A stretch of 64,000 bases of DNA, taken from assembly GCF_019061305.1 (NCBI RefSeq), contig NZ_JAHQZT010000006.1, positions 62,001 through 126,000 on the forward strand, in the 5' to 3' direction. Made by a program: the position numbers and the translations under genes. The notes under the pieces are model-generated. The model ran no database searches and was not told the origin of the DNA. It saw only the letters and a list, made by a program, of their open reading frames with translations. Positions within the stretch are counted from its first letter, which is position 1. Each line of letters begins with the position of its first letter. This stretch comes from Marinobacterium weihaiense. GTDB lineage: Bacteria; Pseudomonadota; Gammaproteobacteria; Pseudomonadales; Balneatricaceae. Shown one piece after another: positions 37,700 through 46,525 of the stretch.

Positions 37700-38242
37700 A
37701 TGGCAGGCTCTCTGCAGGACCAGCTGCTCAAAGCTGGCGTGGCCAACAAAAAACAGGCCAAACAGGCCAACGAACACAAGCGCAAGAAGGCCAAACAGAA
37801 AAAGGCCGGCAAGGCCGTTGATGACCAACAGCAACAGCAGGCAGCCCTGGAAACGGCCCGCCAGGAAAAAGCGGCCCGTGACCGTGAGCTCAACCTCAAG
37901 CGTCAGCAGGAACAGGCCCAGAAGGCGGCGCTGGCCGAGGTACGCCAGCTGATCGAAGCACATCGCCTGCCCCTGCCGAAAGAGGCCGAAACGCGCTACA
38001 ACTTTGCCCATGGCCGCAAGATCCATCACTTGTACCTGAACCAGAAATTGATTGATCAGCTGGCCCGCGGGCAGCTGCGCATTGCATTTCTGGATGAGAC
38101 CTATCACCTGGTGCCCGCCGACATTGTCGAGCGTGTCGAGCAGCGCCAGGCCGACGCCATTCTGCCCCGCCCCGTAGACGACACGCCGGCTGAAGACGAC
38201 CCCTATGCCGATTACGCCATCCCCGACGACCTGATATGGTAA
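37700..38242 (+). CDS. DUF2058 family protein (YaiL-like)
   Basis: A 180-residue soluble protein. Residues 1-90 are rich in Lys, Gln and Ala (MAGSLQDQLLKAGVANKKQ onward) and should form a long charged helix. The C-terminal part carries the family segment YNFAHGRKIHHLYLNQKLIDQL (part quoted from about residue 103), then AIPDDLIW at the end. Function is not known. A hairpin terminator follows at once. Confidence 0.9.
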   Translation: MAGSLQDQLLKAGVANKKQAKQANEHKRKKAKQKKAGKAVDDQQQQQAALETARQEKAARDRELNLKRQQEQAQKAALAEVRQLIEAHRLPLPKEAETRYNFAHGRKIHHLYLNQKLIDQLARGQLRIAFLDETYHLVPADIVERVEQRQADAILPRPVDDTPAEDDPYADYAIPDDLIW

Positions 38243-38246
38243 TGCA

Positions 38247-38274
38247 CAAAGGCCTGACGCCGATCAGGCCTTTG
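38247..38274 (+). terminator. Hairpin terminator after DUF2058 gene
   Basis: AAAGGCCTG and CAGGCCTTT form a perfect nine-base-pair stem, extended by one C-G pair, with an eight-base loop. Only three T residues follow, so strength is uncertain. Confidence 0.6.
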
Positions 38275-38344
38275 CACTGTCATCATTCAGCTACGGCTGA
38301 TAGGCTCAGAGCCTCTTTCATCTTTAGCCCCCGGGATTGGCGGT

Positions 38345-39145
38345 ATGAGCACACTCTGCATCAGTGAACTCAATATTCTTCTGGTCGAACCCTCTGCACT
38401 GCAGCGCAAGATCATTACCCAGCAGTTGCAGGACGAACACGTCATCGCCATCGATACGGCGACGTCACTGCATGAAGCCCTGGAATCCATGCTGCGCGTT
38501 CAACCTGATCTGGTCATCAGCGCCCTTCACTTTGATGATGGCAGCGCCACCGAGCTACTCGGTGCCATGCGACGTCTGCCGGCCCTGGCGGACATTCCCT
38601 TCATGTTGATCTCCAGCGAGACCCGCAAGTCACAGCTGGAAATTTTCAAGCAGTCCGGCACCATTGCCATCCTGCCCAAGCCGTTTACGCGCCACCACCT
38701 GGGGGCCGCACTTAACGCTACGCTGGATGTGCTGGATACTGACCCGGTGGAACTGGAGCATTACGCTATCGAAAGCCTTCGCGTACTGGTGGTGGACGAC
38801 AGCCGCATGGCGCGCAAACTGATCAGCCGCGTGCTGACCAACCTGGGCATCGAGCACCTGTTTGAAGCGGAAGACGGCCGTGCCGCCATCGAACTGCTGG
38901 GGCGTGAAACGGTGGACCTGGTGGTAACCGACTACAATATGCCCGAAGTCAACGGTCTGGAGTTGACCGAGTACATTCGTCACTCCGAGTTTTACGCTCA
39001 CCTGCCGGTGCTGATGGTGACGTCTGAAGCCAACGAAGCGCACCTGAGCCAGGTCGCGCACGCCGGGGTCAACGCCATGACCGACAAGCCGTTCGAACCG
39101 GAAAATGTCAAACGCCTGCTGGTGCAGATGCTGGATCAGTCGTAA
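38345..39145 (+). CDS. Dual-receiver response regulator with degenerate first receiver
   Basis: A 266-residue protein made of two CheY-like domains and no output domain. The C-terminal receiver (about 143-266) has the full set: VLVVDDSRMARK, phospho-acceptor Asp in VVTDYNMPEVNG, MVTSE and the Lys of DKPF. The N-terminal receiver keeps the fold and the LPKPF lysine, but has LLVEPS instead of the acidic pair and Ala in place of the acceptor (LVISALHFDDG). So only the second should be phosphorylated. No sensor kinase lies nearby; it may belong to the chemotaxis-like genes elsewhere in the genome. Confidence 0.9.
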   Translation: MSTLCISELNILLVEPSALQRKIITQQLQDEHVIAIDTATSLHEALESMLRVQPDLVISALHFDDGSATELLGAMRRLPALADIPFMLISSETRKSQLEIFKQSGTIAILPKPFTRHHLGAALNATLDVLDTDPVELEHYAIESLRVLVVDDSRMARKLISRVLTNLGIEHLFEAEDGRAAIELLGRETVDLVVTDYNMPEVNGLELTEYIRHSEFYAHLPVLMVTSEANEAHLSQVAHAGVNAMTDKPFEPENVKRLLVQMLDQS

Positions 39146-40212
39146 CGACGCGGCACGCGCGGCGTCAGCCCTGACAGCAGCGTGTAGGGTATGGTGTCAC
39201 TCCAGCGGGCAACTTCCGCGACGGGGAGCTGACGCCCCCAGAGCTCGACCGAGCTGCCGACACCTGCATGGGGCAGATCCGTCAGATCCACCGTAATCAT
39301 ATCCATGGAAACGCGCCCGGCCAGTTGCGCACGCTGCCCCGCCACCACGACAGGGGTGCCGTTGCGGGCATGGCGAGGGTAGCCGTCAGCATAACCCATC
39401 GCCACCGTGCCGATGCGACGCGGTCGATCGCAGCGGAAGGTGGCACCATATCCCACGGTTTCACAGGCCGGCACCTCCCGCACGGCGATCACCTCTGAAC
39501 TCAGAGTCATCGCGGCCTGCAGCTGGTCCGCAATCGGGTTGGGCTGCTCAAACGGCGTGGCGCCGTAGAGCATGATACCCGGACGCAACCATTGCCGGTG
39601 TGCCCGGGGCCAGGCCATGACCGCAGCCGAGTTGGACAGGCTGGCCGCCAGCCCCAGCGTACCGGCCGCCTGATCGAAACAAGCCAGCTGATCCAGCGTC
39701 ATGGTCTTGTCCGGCTCATCCGAGCAGGCAAAGTGCGTCATCAGCACCACATCGGCCACCGCGTTACAGGCCTGCAGGCGCGCCACGCTGGTTGCAACCT
39801 CCTGCGGCTGAACGCCGAGCCGGTGCATGCCGGTGTCGATCTTCAGCCATACCGGCACGGGTGTCGCAAGCTGCGCCTGCTCCAAAGCTTCAAGCTGATG
39901 CAGGGAATGTACCGCCGGCCAGAACCCTTCACGGGCGATGATCGGCAGCTCATCGGCATCGAAGAAGCCTTCCAGCAGTACGATGGGCGCCCCGAGACCG
40001 GCTGCGCGCAGCGCCATGGCCTCCTCGATGCAGGCGACCCCGAACGCATCCGCCTCGGCGGCCAGCGCCTGTGCCACCGGCACGGCCCCATGCCCATAGG
40101 CATCCGCCTTGACGATCGCCACGGCATGGGCGCCTGGTGCCTGAGCGCGCGCCAGGCGATAGTTGTGCACAACCGCATCAAGGTGGATCTGTGCGCAGAC
40201 CTTACGACTCAT
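39136..40212 (-). CDS. dadX: Alanine racemase (DadX/Alr)
   Basis: A 358-residue PLP enzyme that interconverts L- and D-alanine. The PLP lysine is Lys35 in VAIVKADAYGHG. The C-terminal domain has ETVGYGATFRCDRPRRIGTV, with the catalytic Tyr region near 250-265, and GRVSMDMITVDLT. As the last gene of a dadA-ridA-alr run it fits the catabolic DadX role, turning L-alanine into the substrate of DadA; a biosynthetic role is also possible. Its last bases overlap the convergent dual-receiver gene by ten. Confidence 0.95.
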   Translation of the reverse strand: MSRKVCAQIHLDAVVHNYRLARAQAPGAHAVAIVKADAYGHGAVPVAQALAAEADAFGVACIEEAMALRAAGLGAPIVLLEGFFDADELPIIAREGFWPAVHSLHQLEALEQAQLATPVPVWLKIDTGMHRLGVQPQEVATSVARLQACNAVADVVLMTHFACSDEPDKTMTLDQLACFDQAAGTLGLAASLSNSAAVMAWPRAHRQWLRPGIMLYGATPFEQPNPIADQLQAAMTLSSEVIAVREVPACETVGYGATFRCDRPRRIGTVAMGYADGYPRHARNGTPVVVAGQRAQLAGRVSMDMITVDLTDLPHAGVGSSVELWGRQLPVAEVARWSDTIPYTLLSGLTPRVPRRYD

Positions 40213-40234
40213 GAGTGCTCAATGACCTCTCTGC

Positions 40235-40624
40235 TCAGCCCTTGAGAACCATGACGGCGTCCACTTCGATATCGGCCGCCTTGGGCAGCGCCTTGACCGC
40301 AAAGGCCGCACGCGCAGGATAGGGCTCGCTGAAGTAGCGAGCCATCACTTCGTTGACCTGTGCAAAATGGCCCATGTCGGACAGCAGAATGGTCAGCTTG
40401 ACGCACTCGGCCAGGGAGCCACCCGCCTCTTCGGCAATCGCCTTGAGGTTCTCGAATACGCGCACCGCCTGAGCTTCAAATGATTCAGTGACCATTTCCA
40501 TGCTGGCCGGGTCCAGCGGGATCTGACCGGAGATATACACGGTGTTGCCGGTCTTGACCGCCTGAGAATAGGTACCGATGGCGGCCGGAGCCTGGCGGGT
40601 GTTGATGATGCTGCGGTTGGACAT
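40235..40624 (-). CDS. ridA: RidA-family reactive intermediate deaminase
   Basis: A 129-residue trimeric-type RidA protein. Family residues are [20 protein letters not shown] near residue 19, [19 protein letters not shown] near residue 80, and the active arginine in the C-terminal [14 protein letters not shown]. RidA hydrolyses enamine/imine intermediates released by PLP enzymes and amino acid dehydrogenases. Here it lies between dadA and alr, and would clear 2-aminoacrylate- or imine-type by-products of that pathway. Confidence 0.95.
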   Translation of the reverse strand: MSNRSIINTRQAPAAIGTYSQAVKTGNTVYISGQIPLDPASMEMVTESFEAQAVRVFENLKAIAEEAGGSLAECVKLTILLSDMGHFAQVNEVMARYFSEPYPARAAFAVKALPKAADIEVDAVMVLKG

Positions 40625-40707
40625 GCGGAGTTTCCTGTTGTTGATGTTATGGGTGACGGCAAACTATGGCGCAGTGCCGGCCGCTTGCCAAGAGAACGCT
40701 TTGTTGC

Positions 40708-41964
40708 TCAGCGACTATAACGGTTTATCGACAGCCCTTCAGTATCAATGGCCGGTGTCCGGCCATCGATGATATCGCTGATATAGCGGGCCGACCCCAG
40801 CGACAGGGTCCAGCCAAGGGTGCCGTGGCCGGTGTTGAGGTATAGCCCGGGGTATGCGGTCGCACCGAGTATCGGCGTACCATCGGGCGTCATTGGGCGC
40901 AGGCCAGTCCAGAGCTCGGCGGCACCGGCATCCCCGCTGCCGGGGAACAGGTCCTTGACCACGTGCTCGACATTGATGCGGCGACTGTCCGGCGTCGACA
41001 GGTCGAAGCCGTTCAGCTCGGCCGTTCCGCCTACGCGGATACGATCCCCAAGCCGGCTGACCGCCACCTTGTAGGTTTCATCCATCACCGTGGACTCGGG
41101 CGCGCACGCAGGATCAGTGATCGGAATGGTCAGCGAGTAGCCCTTCACGGGGTAGATCGGCGCCTTGATCCCCAGTGGCGCCAGCAGTGTCGGGCTGTAG
41201 CTGCCCAGCGCCACCAGGCAGGCGTCGCCCTTGAGCACGCCTGCCGAGGTGGCCACGCCACTGACCCGCCCCGCTTCAGCCAGTAGCCGGTCGATCTCCG
41301 TGCCGAATCGAAACTCCACCCCCAGTGCCTCGCAACGCCGTGCCAACGCACGGGTAAACAGATAGCAGTCCCCGGTTTCGTCTCCCAGCAGTCGCAGACC
41401 GCCGACCAGCTTGTCACTGACGCGCGCCAGCGCCGGCTCATGTGCCGCCACGCCCGCCATATCCAGCAGTTCGTACGCCACACCACAACGATCCAGGATA
41501 CGCATATCCGCAGCAGCCGCTTCCAGCTGCTGCTGCGACCTGAACAGCTGGATCAGTCCCTGGGCACGGTGGTCGTACTCAATCCCGATTTCGTTGCGCA
41601 GCTCGATCAAACAGTCGCGGCTGTACTCCGCAATGCGCAGCATGCGCAACTTGTTGCGGGTATAGGCGCGGTGGTTGCAGTTGGCCAGCATCCGGGCCAG
41701 CCAGCCCAGGGTATTCAGATCCGGGCGAGGCGAAATGCGCAGGGGCGCCAGATCCTGCATCAGCCACTTGATCGCTTTGAGCGGCACACCTGGAGCCGCC
41801 CAGGGCGCCGAGTATCCGGGGGAAATCTGGCCCGCGTTGGCATGACTGGTTTCCAGTGCCGGGCCGGGCTGGCGTTCGACGACCACCACCTCGTGCCCGG
41901 CCTGCGCCAGGTACCAGGCCGATGTCACGCCGATGACACCGCTGCCGAGAATCAGAATACGCAT
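40708..41964 (-). CDS. dadA: D-amino acid dehydrogenase small subunit
   Basis: A 418-residue FAD enzyme. The dinucleotide-binding motif ILILGSGVIGVTSAWYLAQA is at the N-terminus, TSHANAGQISPGYSAPWA follows near residue 38, and the C-terminal TGHGTLGWTLSLGSARYI near residue 371 closes the FAD site. It oxidises D-alanine to pyruvate and passes electrons to the respiratory chain. GAGGTG lies just upstream of the ATG. First gene of dadA-ridA-alr, the catabolic route for alanine. The A/T-rich upstream region would suit Lrp binding. Confidence 0.96.
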   Translation of the reverse strand: MRILILGSGVIGVTSAWYLAQAGHEVVVVERQPGPALETSHANAGQISPGYSAPWAAPGVPLKAIKWLMQDLAPLRISPRPDLNTLGWLARMLANCNHRAYTRNKLRMLRIAEYSRDCLIELRNEIGIEYDHRAQGLIQLFRSQQQLEAAAADMRILDRCGVAYELLDMAGVAAHEPALARVSDKLVGGLRLLGDETGDCYLFTRALARRCEALGVEFRFGTEIDRLLAEAGRVSGVATSAGVLKGDACLVALGSYSPTLLAPLGIKAPIYPVKGYSLTIPITDPACAPESTVMDETYKVAVSRLGDRIRVGGTAELNGFDLSTPDSRRINVEHVVKDLFPGSGDAGAAELWTGLRPMTPDGTPILGATAYPGLYLNTGHGTLGWTLSLGSARYISDIIDGRTPAIDTEGLSINRYSR

Positions 41965-42347
41965 ACTGACACCTCAAAAGTAACAAAAGATGTCGCTATT
42001 TTTGTTTATTTTACGTGAGATTTTTTTGGTTTTTTAACGATCAAAGTAGATGATTTGACTGAATATATGCGCAAGACAGGATATTACTCTGAAGACCTTC
42101 GTACCGACCCTCAATAGCAATACGCGAATCTGGAGTGGATATCGACGAGCACGCGATTCGTGCACACGGACGGACGCACGGACACAAGCGGCATAATGGA
42201 TAAAGGGGGGAGGGAGAGGTGGCCCTATTAAGCTATATCAGATGGCCCCCACCTTACTGACATAGCCGTTCAGGCCATAGAAACGAAATCATTTGATTCC
42301 GATATTTCCGAATATAGGGTGCCAAAAACGGAAAATCAAGAAAAAAT
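41965..42347. other. 383-base region upstream of dadA
   Basis: The part next to dadA (41975-42060) is strongly A/T-rich with several A/T runs, the kind of DNA bound by Lrp. Further right are a G-rich run (42204-42219) and a small dyad ATATT/AATAT at 42302-42315. I see no gene and no clear terminator for the regulator gene that ends at 42348. Confidence 0.55.
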
Positions 42348-42959
42348 TCAGCGCGAGAGGATTTTTTCTACATGCAAGCGCAACTGGTCAAAGGGGATCG
42401 GCTTGGGCAGCACATTCACCCCCGCATGCACGTTGCGAACACGCGACTTGACCTGACCCAGATTGAGCGCCGTCACGACAACCAGCTCCATACGTTCCAT
42501 CACCCCCTGGCGCGCCAGGGCATCGATGATGCTGAAGCCGTCCATATTAGGCAGATTGATATCGAGCACCAGCAGATCGGGCTCGAAGGCGCCCAGTTCC
42601 AGCAGCCCCTGATACCCGTCGGTGGACTGTTTCAGCTCGATCGGCAAGCCCCAGCTGCGCAGCGTCATCGCATACAGCCGCTGCAACCGCGCATCGTCCT
42701 CAATCACATGAACACGGGCCTGGTCACGCTGACCGACACGGCCACGGAGCTCGGGTACACCGACACCCTCGCGGATCTCTTCCGCCAGGCGGTGTACGGC
42801 CTCAAGGCTGAAGCGACGGTGTCCGCCGGGCGTTTTCCAGCTTTGCAGGATGCCGTCATCAGCCCACAGCTGTACGGTGCGTGGCGTCACGCCCAAAAGC
42901 TCGGCGGCCTTGCGACTGGTACACAGATCCTGATTTGACACCTGAAACATCCGATTCAT
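42348..42959 (-). CDS. Regulator with N-terminal MerR/excisionase-type HTH and C-terminal receiver
   Basis: A 203-residue protein. The N-terminal MerR/excisionase-like winged helix holds TSRKAAELLGVTPRTVQLWA and GGHRRFSLEAVHRLAEEI (about residues 12-62). A CheY-like receiver follows at about 85-203 with HVIEDDARL, acceptor Asp in LLVLDINLPNMDG, and PKPI. This domain order is the reverse of most response regulators. The ATG at 42959 is chosen; TTG at 42965 is possible. An AAGGA site upstream suits another frame better. It is divergent from folE2; no kinase is adjacent. Confidence 0.85.
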   Translation of the reverse strand: MNRMFQVSNQDLCTSRKAAELLGVTPRTVQLWADDGILQSWKTPGGHRRFSLEAVHRLAEEIREGVGVPELRGRVGQRDQARVHVIEDDARLQRLYAMTLRSWGLPIELKQSTDGYQGLLELGAFEPDLLVLDINLPNMDGFSIIDALARQGVMERMELVVVTALNLGQVKSRVRNVHAGVNVLPKPIPFDQLRLHVEKILSR

Positions 42960-43064
42960 ACACAATGGTGGTCATGTTAATCCTTAATACCGCTTTTGCA
43001 AAAGCAAAATCCACTACCCTTAAGGCGCAAACCAGAGAATTAATCGAAAATGAATGATAAGATA

Positions 43065-43079
43065 TGTTATAAGATAACA
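43065..43079. promoter_or_regulatory. Zur box upstream of folE2
   Basis: TGTTATAAGATAACA has perfect six-base arms. It differs at one position from the gammaproteobacterial Zur core TGTTATANTATAACA as I know it. It ends 19 bases before the folE2 start, where a repressor would block transcription. Confidence 0.75.
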
Positions 43080-43098
43080 AGCATGGTGATTCACCCCA

Positions 43099-44040
43099 AT
43101 GACAACCCCTACAACCACGTTGCCCGATGTCGCTCTGAACACCCGCGCCAGCCACACACTGACGCTGGACTGGGTGGGCATGAGCGGCATTGGCCTGCCA
43201 CTGCAACTGAATACCGACACCCCCTTCATTCTGCCCGCCAAGGCCGATATCCATGTGGATATTCATGCGTCGGAGCACCGCGGCATTCACATGTCGCGGC
43301 TGTACCTGGCCCTGCAGGAACAACTGCAGGGCCAGCCATTGACCGGTGCCGGCATTACGGCACTGCTGGACACCGCCCTGGCACGCCATGCCGGCATCAG
43401 TCAGCATGCCGGCATACGGCTTCAATTTGATCTGCCCGTGCAGCGAGACGCCCTGACAAGCACCCACCGGGGCTGGAAACACTACCCCGCTCAGGTACAC
43501 GGCCGACTGGGACCGGAAGGCTTCTGCCTTGAGTGCCGGGTCACCCTGCCCTACTCCTCGACCTGCCCCTGTTCCGCCGCGCTGTCTCGCCAGTTGATCG
43601 AGCAGGCGTTCAGCCGTGACTTCGGCGGTGCTGATGCGATCCCCACCGAACAGGTCAGTCGTTGGCTGCAGGAACATGCCAGCCTGGCGACACCGCACAG
43701 CCAGCGCAGCAGTGCCCACCTGAAGGTTCAGCTATCGAATGATTTCACTGGCGAACTGCCTTTCCTGCGGCTGATCGACGAGGCCGAAACAGCCCTGCAA
43801 ACGGCTGTACAGACCGCCGTCAAACGCGAGGACGAGCAGGCCTTTGCAGCCCTGAACGGCGAAAACCAGATGTTCTGTGAGGATGCCGCACGGCGCCTTA
43901 AACAGGCACTGCTGGACAACCCGCTGTGGCAGGACTTTCATGTTCGCGTCGAGCATCATGAAAGCCTGCACCCACACGATGCCATTGCCGTGTGCGTCAA
44001 GGGCGTCCCCGGCGGCTATTCCGCCAACCTGTTCGGCTGA
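43099..44040 (+). CDS. folE2: GTP cyclohydrolase FolE2 (zinc-independent type)
   Basis: A 313-residue enzyme that makes dihydroneopterin triphosphate from GTP, the first step of folate (and related pterin/queuosine) synthesis. Family blocks are DWVGMSGIGLPL, the YSSTCPCSAALSR motif with active-site Cys156 and Cys158, and ENQMFCEDAARRL. FolE2 uses other metals such as manganese and typically replaces zinc-dependent FolE when zinc is scarce. The Zur box in its promoter supports that role. tlyA follows 54 bases downstream. Confidence 0.96.
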   Translation: MTTPTTTLPDVALNTRASHTLTLDWVGMSGIGLPLQLNTDTPFILPAKADIHVDIHASEHRGIHMSRLYLALQEQLQGQPLTGAGITALLDTALARHAGISQHAGIRLQFDLPVQRDALTSTHRGWKHYPAQVHGRLGPEGFCLECRVTLPYSSTCPCSAALSRQLIEQAFSRDFGGADAIPTEQVSRWLQEHASLATPHSQRSSAHLKVQLSNDFTGELPFLRLIDEAETALQTAVQTAVKREDEQAFAALNGENQMFCEDAARRLKQALLDNPLWQDFHVRVEHHESLHPHDAIAVCVKGVPGGYSANLFG

Positions 44041-44094
44041 CGTGCAGGGTATCGGCTGCGGTATACTGTGCCCTTGAGCAACGAGGAGTAACAG

Positions 44095-44850
44095 ATGCAG
44101 CGCTTGGATACCCTTCTGGTCGAACGCGGTTTGGCCGATACGCGCACCCGTGCGCAACGCCTGATCAAGGACGGGCGCGTCCAAGCCCGGCTGGGCGGCT
44201 GGAAGGTTCAGTATAAGCCTGGCCTCAAGCTGGCCGAGGACACCCCCCTACAGGTGGAAACGCGCGAGGAAGACCGCTTCGTGTCACGTGGCGCCCTCAA
44301 GCTGCAACACATTCTGCAGGCCCTGCAGCTGCAGCCGGCAGGCCTGCATGCCATTGATGTGGGCCAGTCCACCGGCGGCTTTACCGACTGTCTGCTGCAG
44401 GCCGATATCAGCGCCGTGGTCGGCATTGAAGTCGGTCATGATCAGTTGCACCCCCGCCTGCGCCACGACCCGCGCGTGACCTGCCTGGAGGGCTATAACG
44501 CCCGCGAACTCAGCCCCAAACTGTGCGAGCACACACCGGATGCCCGTGGCTTCGATCTGGCGGTCATGGATGTTTCGTTCATTTCACAGCGCCTGATTCT
44601 GCCGTCGCTGGCCCCTCTGATCCGTCCCGGCGGCTGGCTGCTGACACTGGTTAAACCGCAGTTCGAGGTTGGCCCCGGGCATATCGGCAAGGGCGGCATC
44701 GTGCGCGATGCGTCATTGTATGCTGAGGTGCGCAACAGCATCGAAGCCTGCTGCCTGGCTCAGGGGCTGCAGCCGCTGTACTGGGACGAAAGCCCGATCA
44801 AGGGCGGTGACGGCAACCGCGAGTTCCTGCTCGGTGCGCGCCAGCCCTGA
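44095..44850 (+). CDS. tlyA: TlyA-family rRNA methyltransferase / hemolysin-like protein
   Basis: A 251-residue protein with an S4 RNA-binding domain (MQRLDTLLVERGLADTRTRA, residues 1-60) and an FtsJ-like methyltransferase domain. The SAM-binding motif is HAIDVGQSTGGFTDCLLQA near residue 84; later come the catalytic-type DVSFISQRLILP and LVKPQFEVG. TlyA enzymes methylate 2'-OH groups in 16S/23S rRNA. GAGGAG lies before the ATG. Confidence 0.94.
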   Translation: MQRLDTLLVERGLADTRTRAQRLIKDGRVQARLGGWKVQYKPGLKLAEDTPLQVETREEDRFVSRGALKLQHILQALQLQPAGLHAIDVGQSTGGFTDCLLQADISAVVGIEVGHDQLHPRLRHDPRVTCLEGYNARELSPKLCEHTPDARGFDLAVMDVSFISQRLILPSLAPLIRPGGWLLTLVKPQFEVGPGHIGKGGIVRDASLYAEVRNSIEACCLAQGLQPLYWDESPIKGGDGNREFLLGARQP

Positions 44851-44919
44851 ACCGAATCCGCTTGCGCCGCCCTGTCGGCTGCCGCACACTGGGGCAGTAT
44901 CTGTTGAAGAGGACTGAGC

Positions 44920-46446
44920 ATGCGCATCGAAGATATGCATCTGGTCATCCGCAATCTCGAGCATGATGACTACCCCAAACTCCAGGCGCTGATGGACCGT
45001 GTCTACGACGACATTGGCGGCGCCTGGCCGGAACACACTATCAACACGCTGATCGACGATTTCCCGGAAGGTCAGATCTGCGTTTTTGATGGCGACGAAC
45101 TGGCAGGCATTGCCCTGTCGGTGCAGGTGCGCCACGACCGCTTCAGCAACCCGCACTCCTATGACGATCTGATCGGCAAGCGCATGACCATCCTCAACGA
45201 TCCCAAGGGGGATGCACTGTATGGACTGGATGTGCTGATACACCCGGATTACCGCGGCTTCCGCCTGGGTCGGCGCCTGTATGAAGCACGCAAGGAGTTG
45301 TGCCGCCAGTACAACCTGCGCTCCATTCTGGCCGGCGGCCGCATTCCCAATTATTACAAGCACGCCAGCGAAATGACTGCCAGCGAGTACATCGGCAAGG
45401 TGCGTCAGCGGGAAATCTATGACCCCATCCTGACCTTTCAGCTCTCCAACGACTTTCAGGTCAAGCGCCTGCTGGGCAGCTACCTGCCCGAGGATACCAA
45501 GTCCCAGGGCTACGCCACCCTGCTGGAGTGGGACAATATCCTGTTCGACCCGGCCAACGTCATCAGCAGTCGCCCGACCAAGGCGCGCATCGGCGCCATC
45601 CAGTGGCAGATGCGGCGAGTGGAGTCGGTGGAAGAGCTGTTGCAGCAGGTGGAATACTTCGTCGATACCCTGTCCGACTATCAGAGCGACTTTGCCCTGT
45701 TCCCGGAGTTTTTCAACGCCCCGCTGATGGGCCTGACCGATCAGACCAACCAGACCGAAGCCATTCGCTTCCTGGCCGGCTTTACCGAGCGCTTCCGCAA
45801 CGAGATGTCCCACCTGGCGGTGAGCTACAACATTAATATCATCACCGGTTCCATGCCCTTGCAGGAAGGGGATATCCTGTACAACGTCAGCTACCTGTGC
45901 CGCCGCGACGGTACGGTGGAAGAGCAACGCAAGCTGCACATCACGCCACACGAGCGTCGCGACTGGGTTATCAAGGGCGGTGATCAACTGCGGGTGTTCG
46001 AGACCGATGCCGGCCGTGTCGGCATCCTGATCTGTTACGACGTGGAGTTCCCGGAGCTGGCGCGACTGCTGTCGGACCAGGACATGGATATTCTGTTCGT
46101 GCCCTTCTGGACCGATACCAAAAACGGCTATCTGCGCGTGCGCCACTGCGCCCAGGCACGCGCCATCGAAAACGAGTGCTATACGGTAATCTGTGGCAGC
46201 GTGGGCAACCTGCCGTCCGTCGAGAGCCTGGATGTGCAGTATGCCCAGTCAGCCGTCTTCTCGCCCTCGGATTTCGCGTTCCCCCATGATGCCGTGATGT
46301 CGGAGACTACTCCCAACACCGAGATGATCATGTTCTCGGATCTGGATCTGGATCAGATTCGTGTCATTCGCAACGAGGGCTCGGTGACTAACCTCAAGGA
46401 CCGTCGACGCGATCTTTATCGGTTGCATTGGCGCCACGAAATGTGA
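44920..46446 (+). CDS. GNAT acetyltransferase-nitrilase fusion protein
   Basis: A 508-residue two-domain protein. Residues 1-215 form a GNAT N-acetyltransferase with the acetyl-CoA loop PDYRGFRLGRRLYEARKE. Residues 220-508 are a carbon-nitrogen hydrolase with the triad Glu263 (FPEFFNAP), Lys338 (RKLHITPHE) and Cys372 (ICYDVEFPE). This fusion is widespread in proteobacteria and not a local artefact; its substrate is not established. GAGGA precedes the ATG. It converges on ftsZ across a gap with a strong hairpin. Confidence 0.94.
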   Translation: MRIEDMHLVIRNLEHDDYPKLQALMDRVYDDIGGAWPEHTINTLIDDFPEGQICVFDGDELAGIALSVQVRHDRFSNPHSYDDLIGKRMTILNDPKGDALYGLDVLIHPDYRGFRLGRRLYEARKELCRQYNLRSILAGGRIPNYYKHASEMTASEYIGKVRQREIYDPILTFQLSNDFQVKRLLGSYLPEDTKSQGYATLLEWDNILFDPANVISSRPTKARIGAIQWQMRRVESVEELLQQVEYFVDTLSDYQSDFALFPEFFNAPLMGLTDQTNQTEAIRFLAGFTERFRNEMSHLAVSYNINIITGSMPLQEGDILYNVSYLCRRDGTVEEQRKLHITPHERRDWVIKGGDQLRVFETDAGRVGILICYDVEFPELARLLSDQDMDILFVPFWTDTKNGYLRVRHCAQARAIENECYTVICGSVGNLPSVESLDVQYAQSAVFSPSDFAFPHDAVMSETTPNTEMIMFSDLDLDQIRVIRNEGSVTNLKDRRRDLYRLHWRHEM

Positions 46447-46471
46447 GCCACGAGTGCCATAAGTGAAAACA

Positions 46472-46496
46472 CCCGCCGGGCCAGAGGCCGGGCGGG
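46472..46496. terminator. GC-rich hairpin between convergent genes
   Basis: CCCGCC-GGGCC and GGCCG-GGCGGG form a strong near-perfect stem with an AGA loop, midway between the GNAT-nitrilase stop and the ftsZ stop. There is no T-run on either strand, so efficiency is uncertain. Confidence 0.5.
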
Positions 46497-46525
46497 CTCA
46501 AACAGGAAGGATGGAGCAGCGGAGA

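Noticed and set aside
42204-42219. G-quadruplex in the G-rich run upstream of dadA
   Set aside because: There are not four suitable G-triplets at proper spacing.
42859-43719. Minus-strand frame across the HTH-receiver/folE2 divergent region
   Set aside because: It is antisense to folE2. An AAGGA site before ATG 42975 is suggestive, but the peptide has no recognisable features.
44713-46146. Open frame of 477 codons antisense to the GNAT-nitrilase and tlyA genes
   Set aside because: The plus-strand proteins have full catalytic motifs; the antisense product has none.
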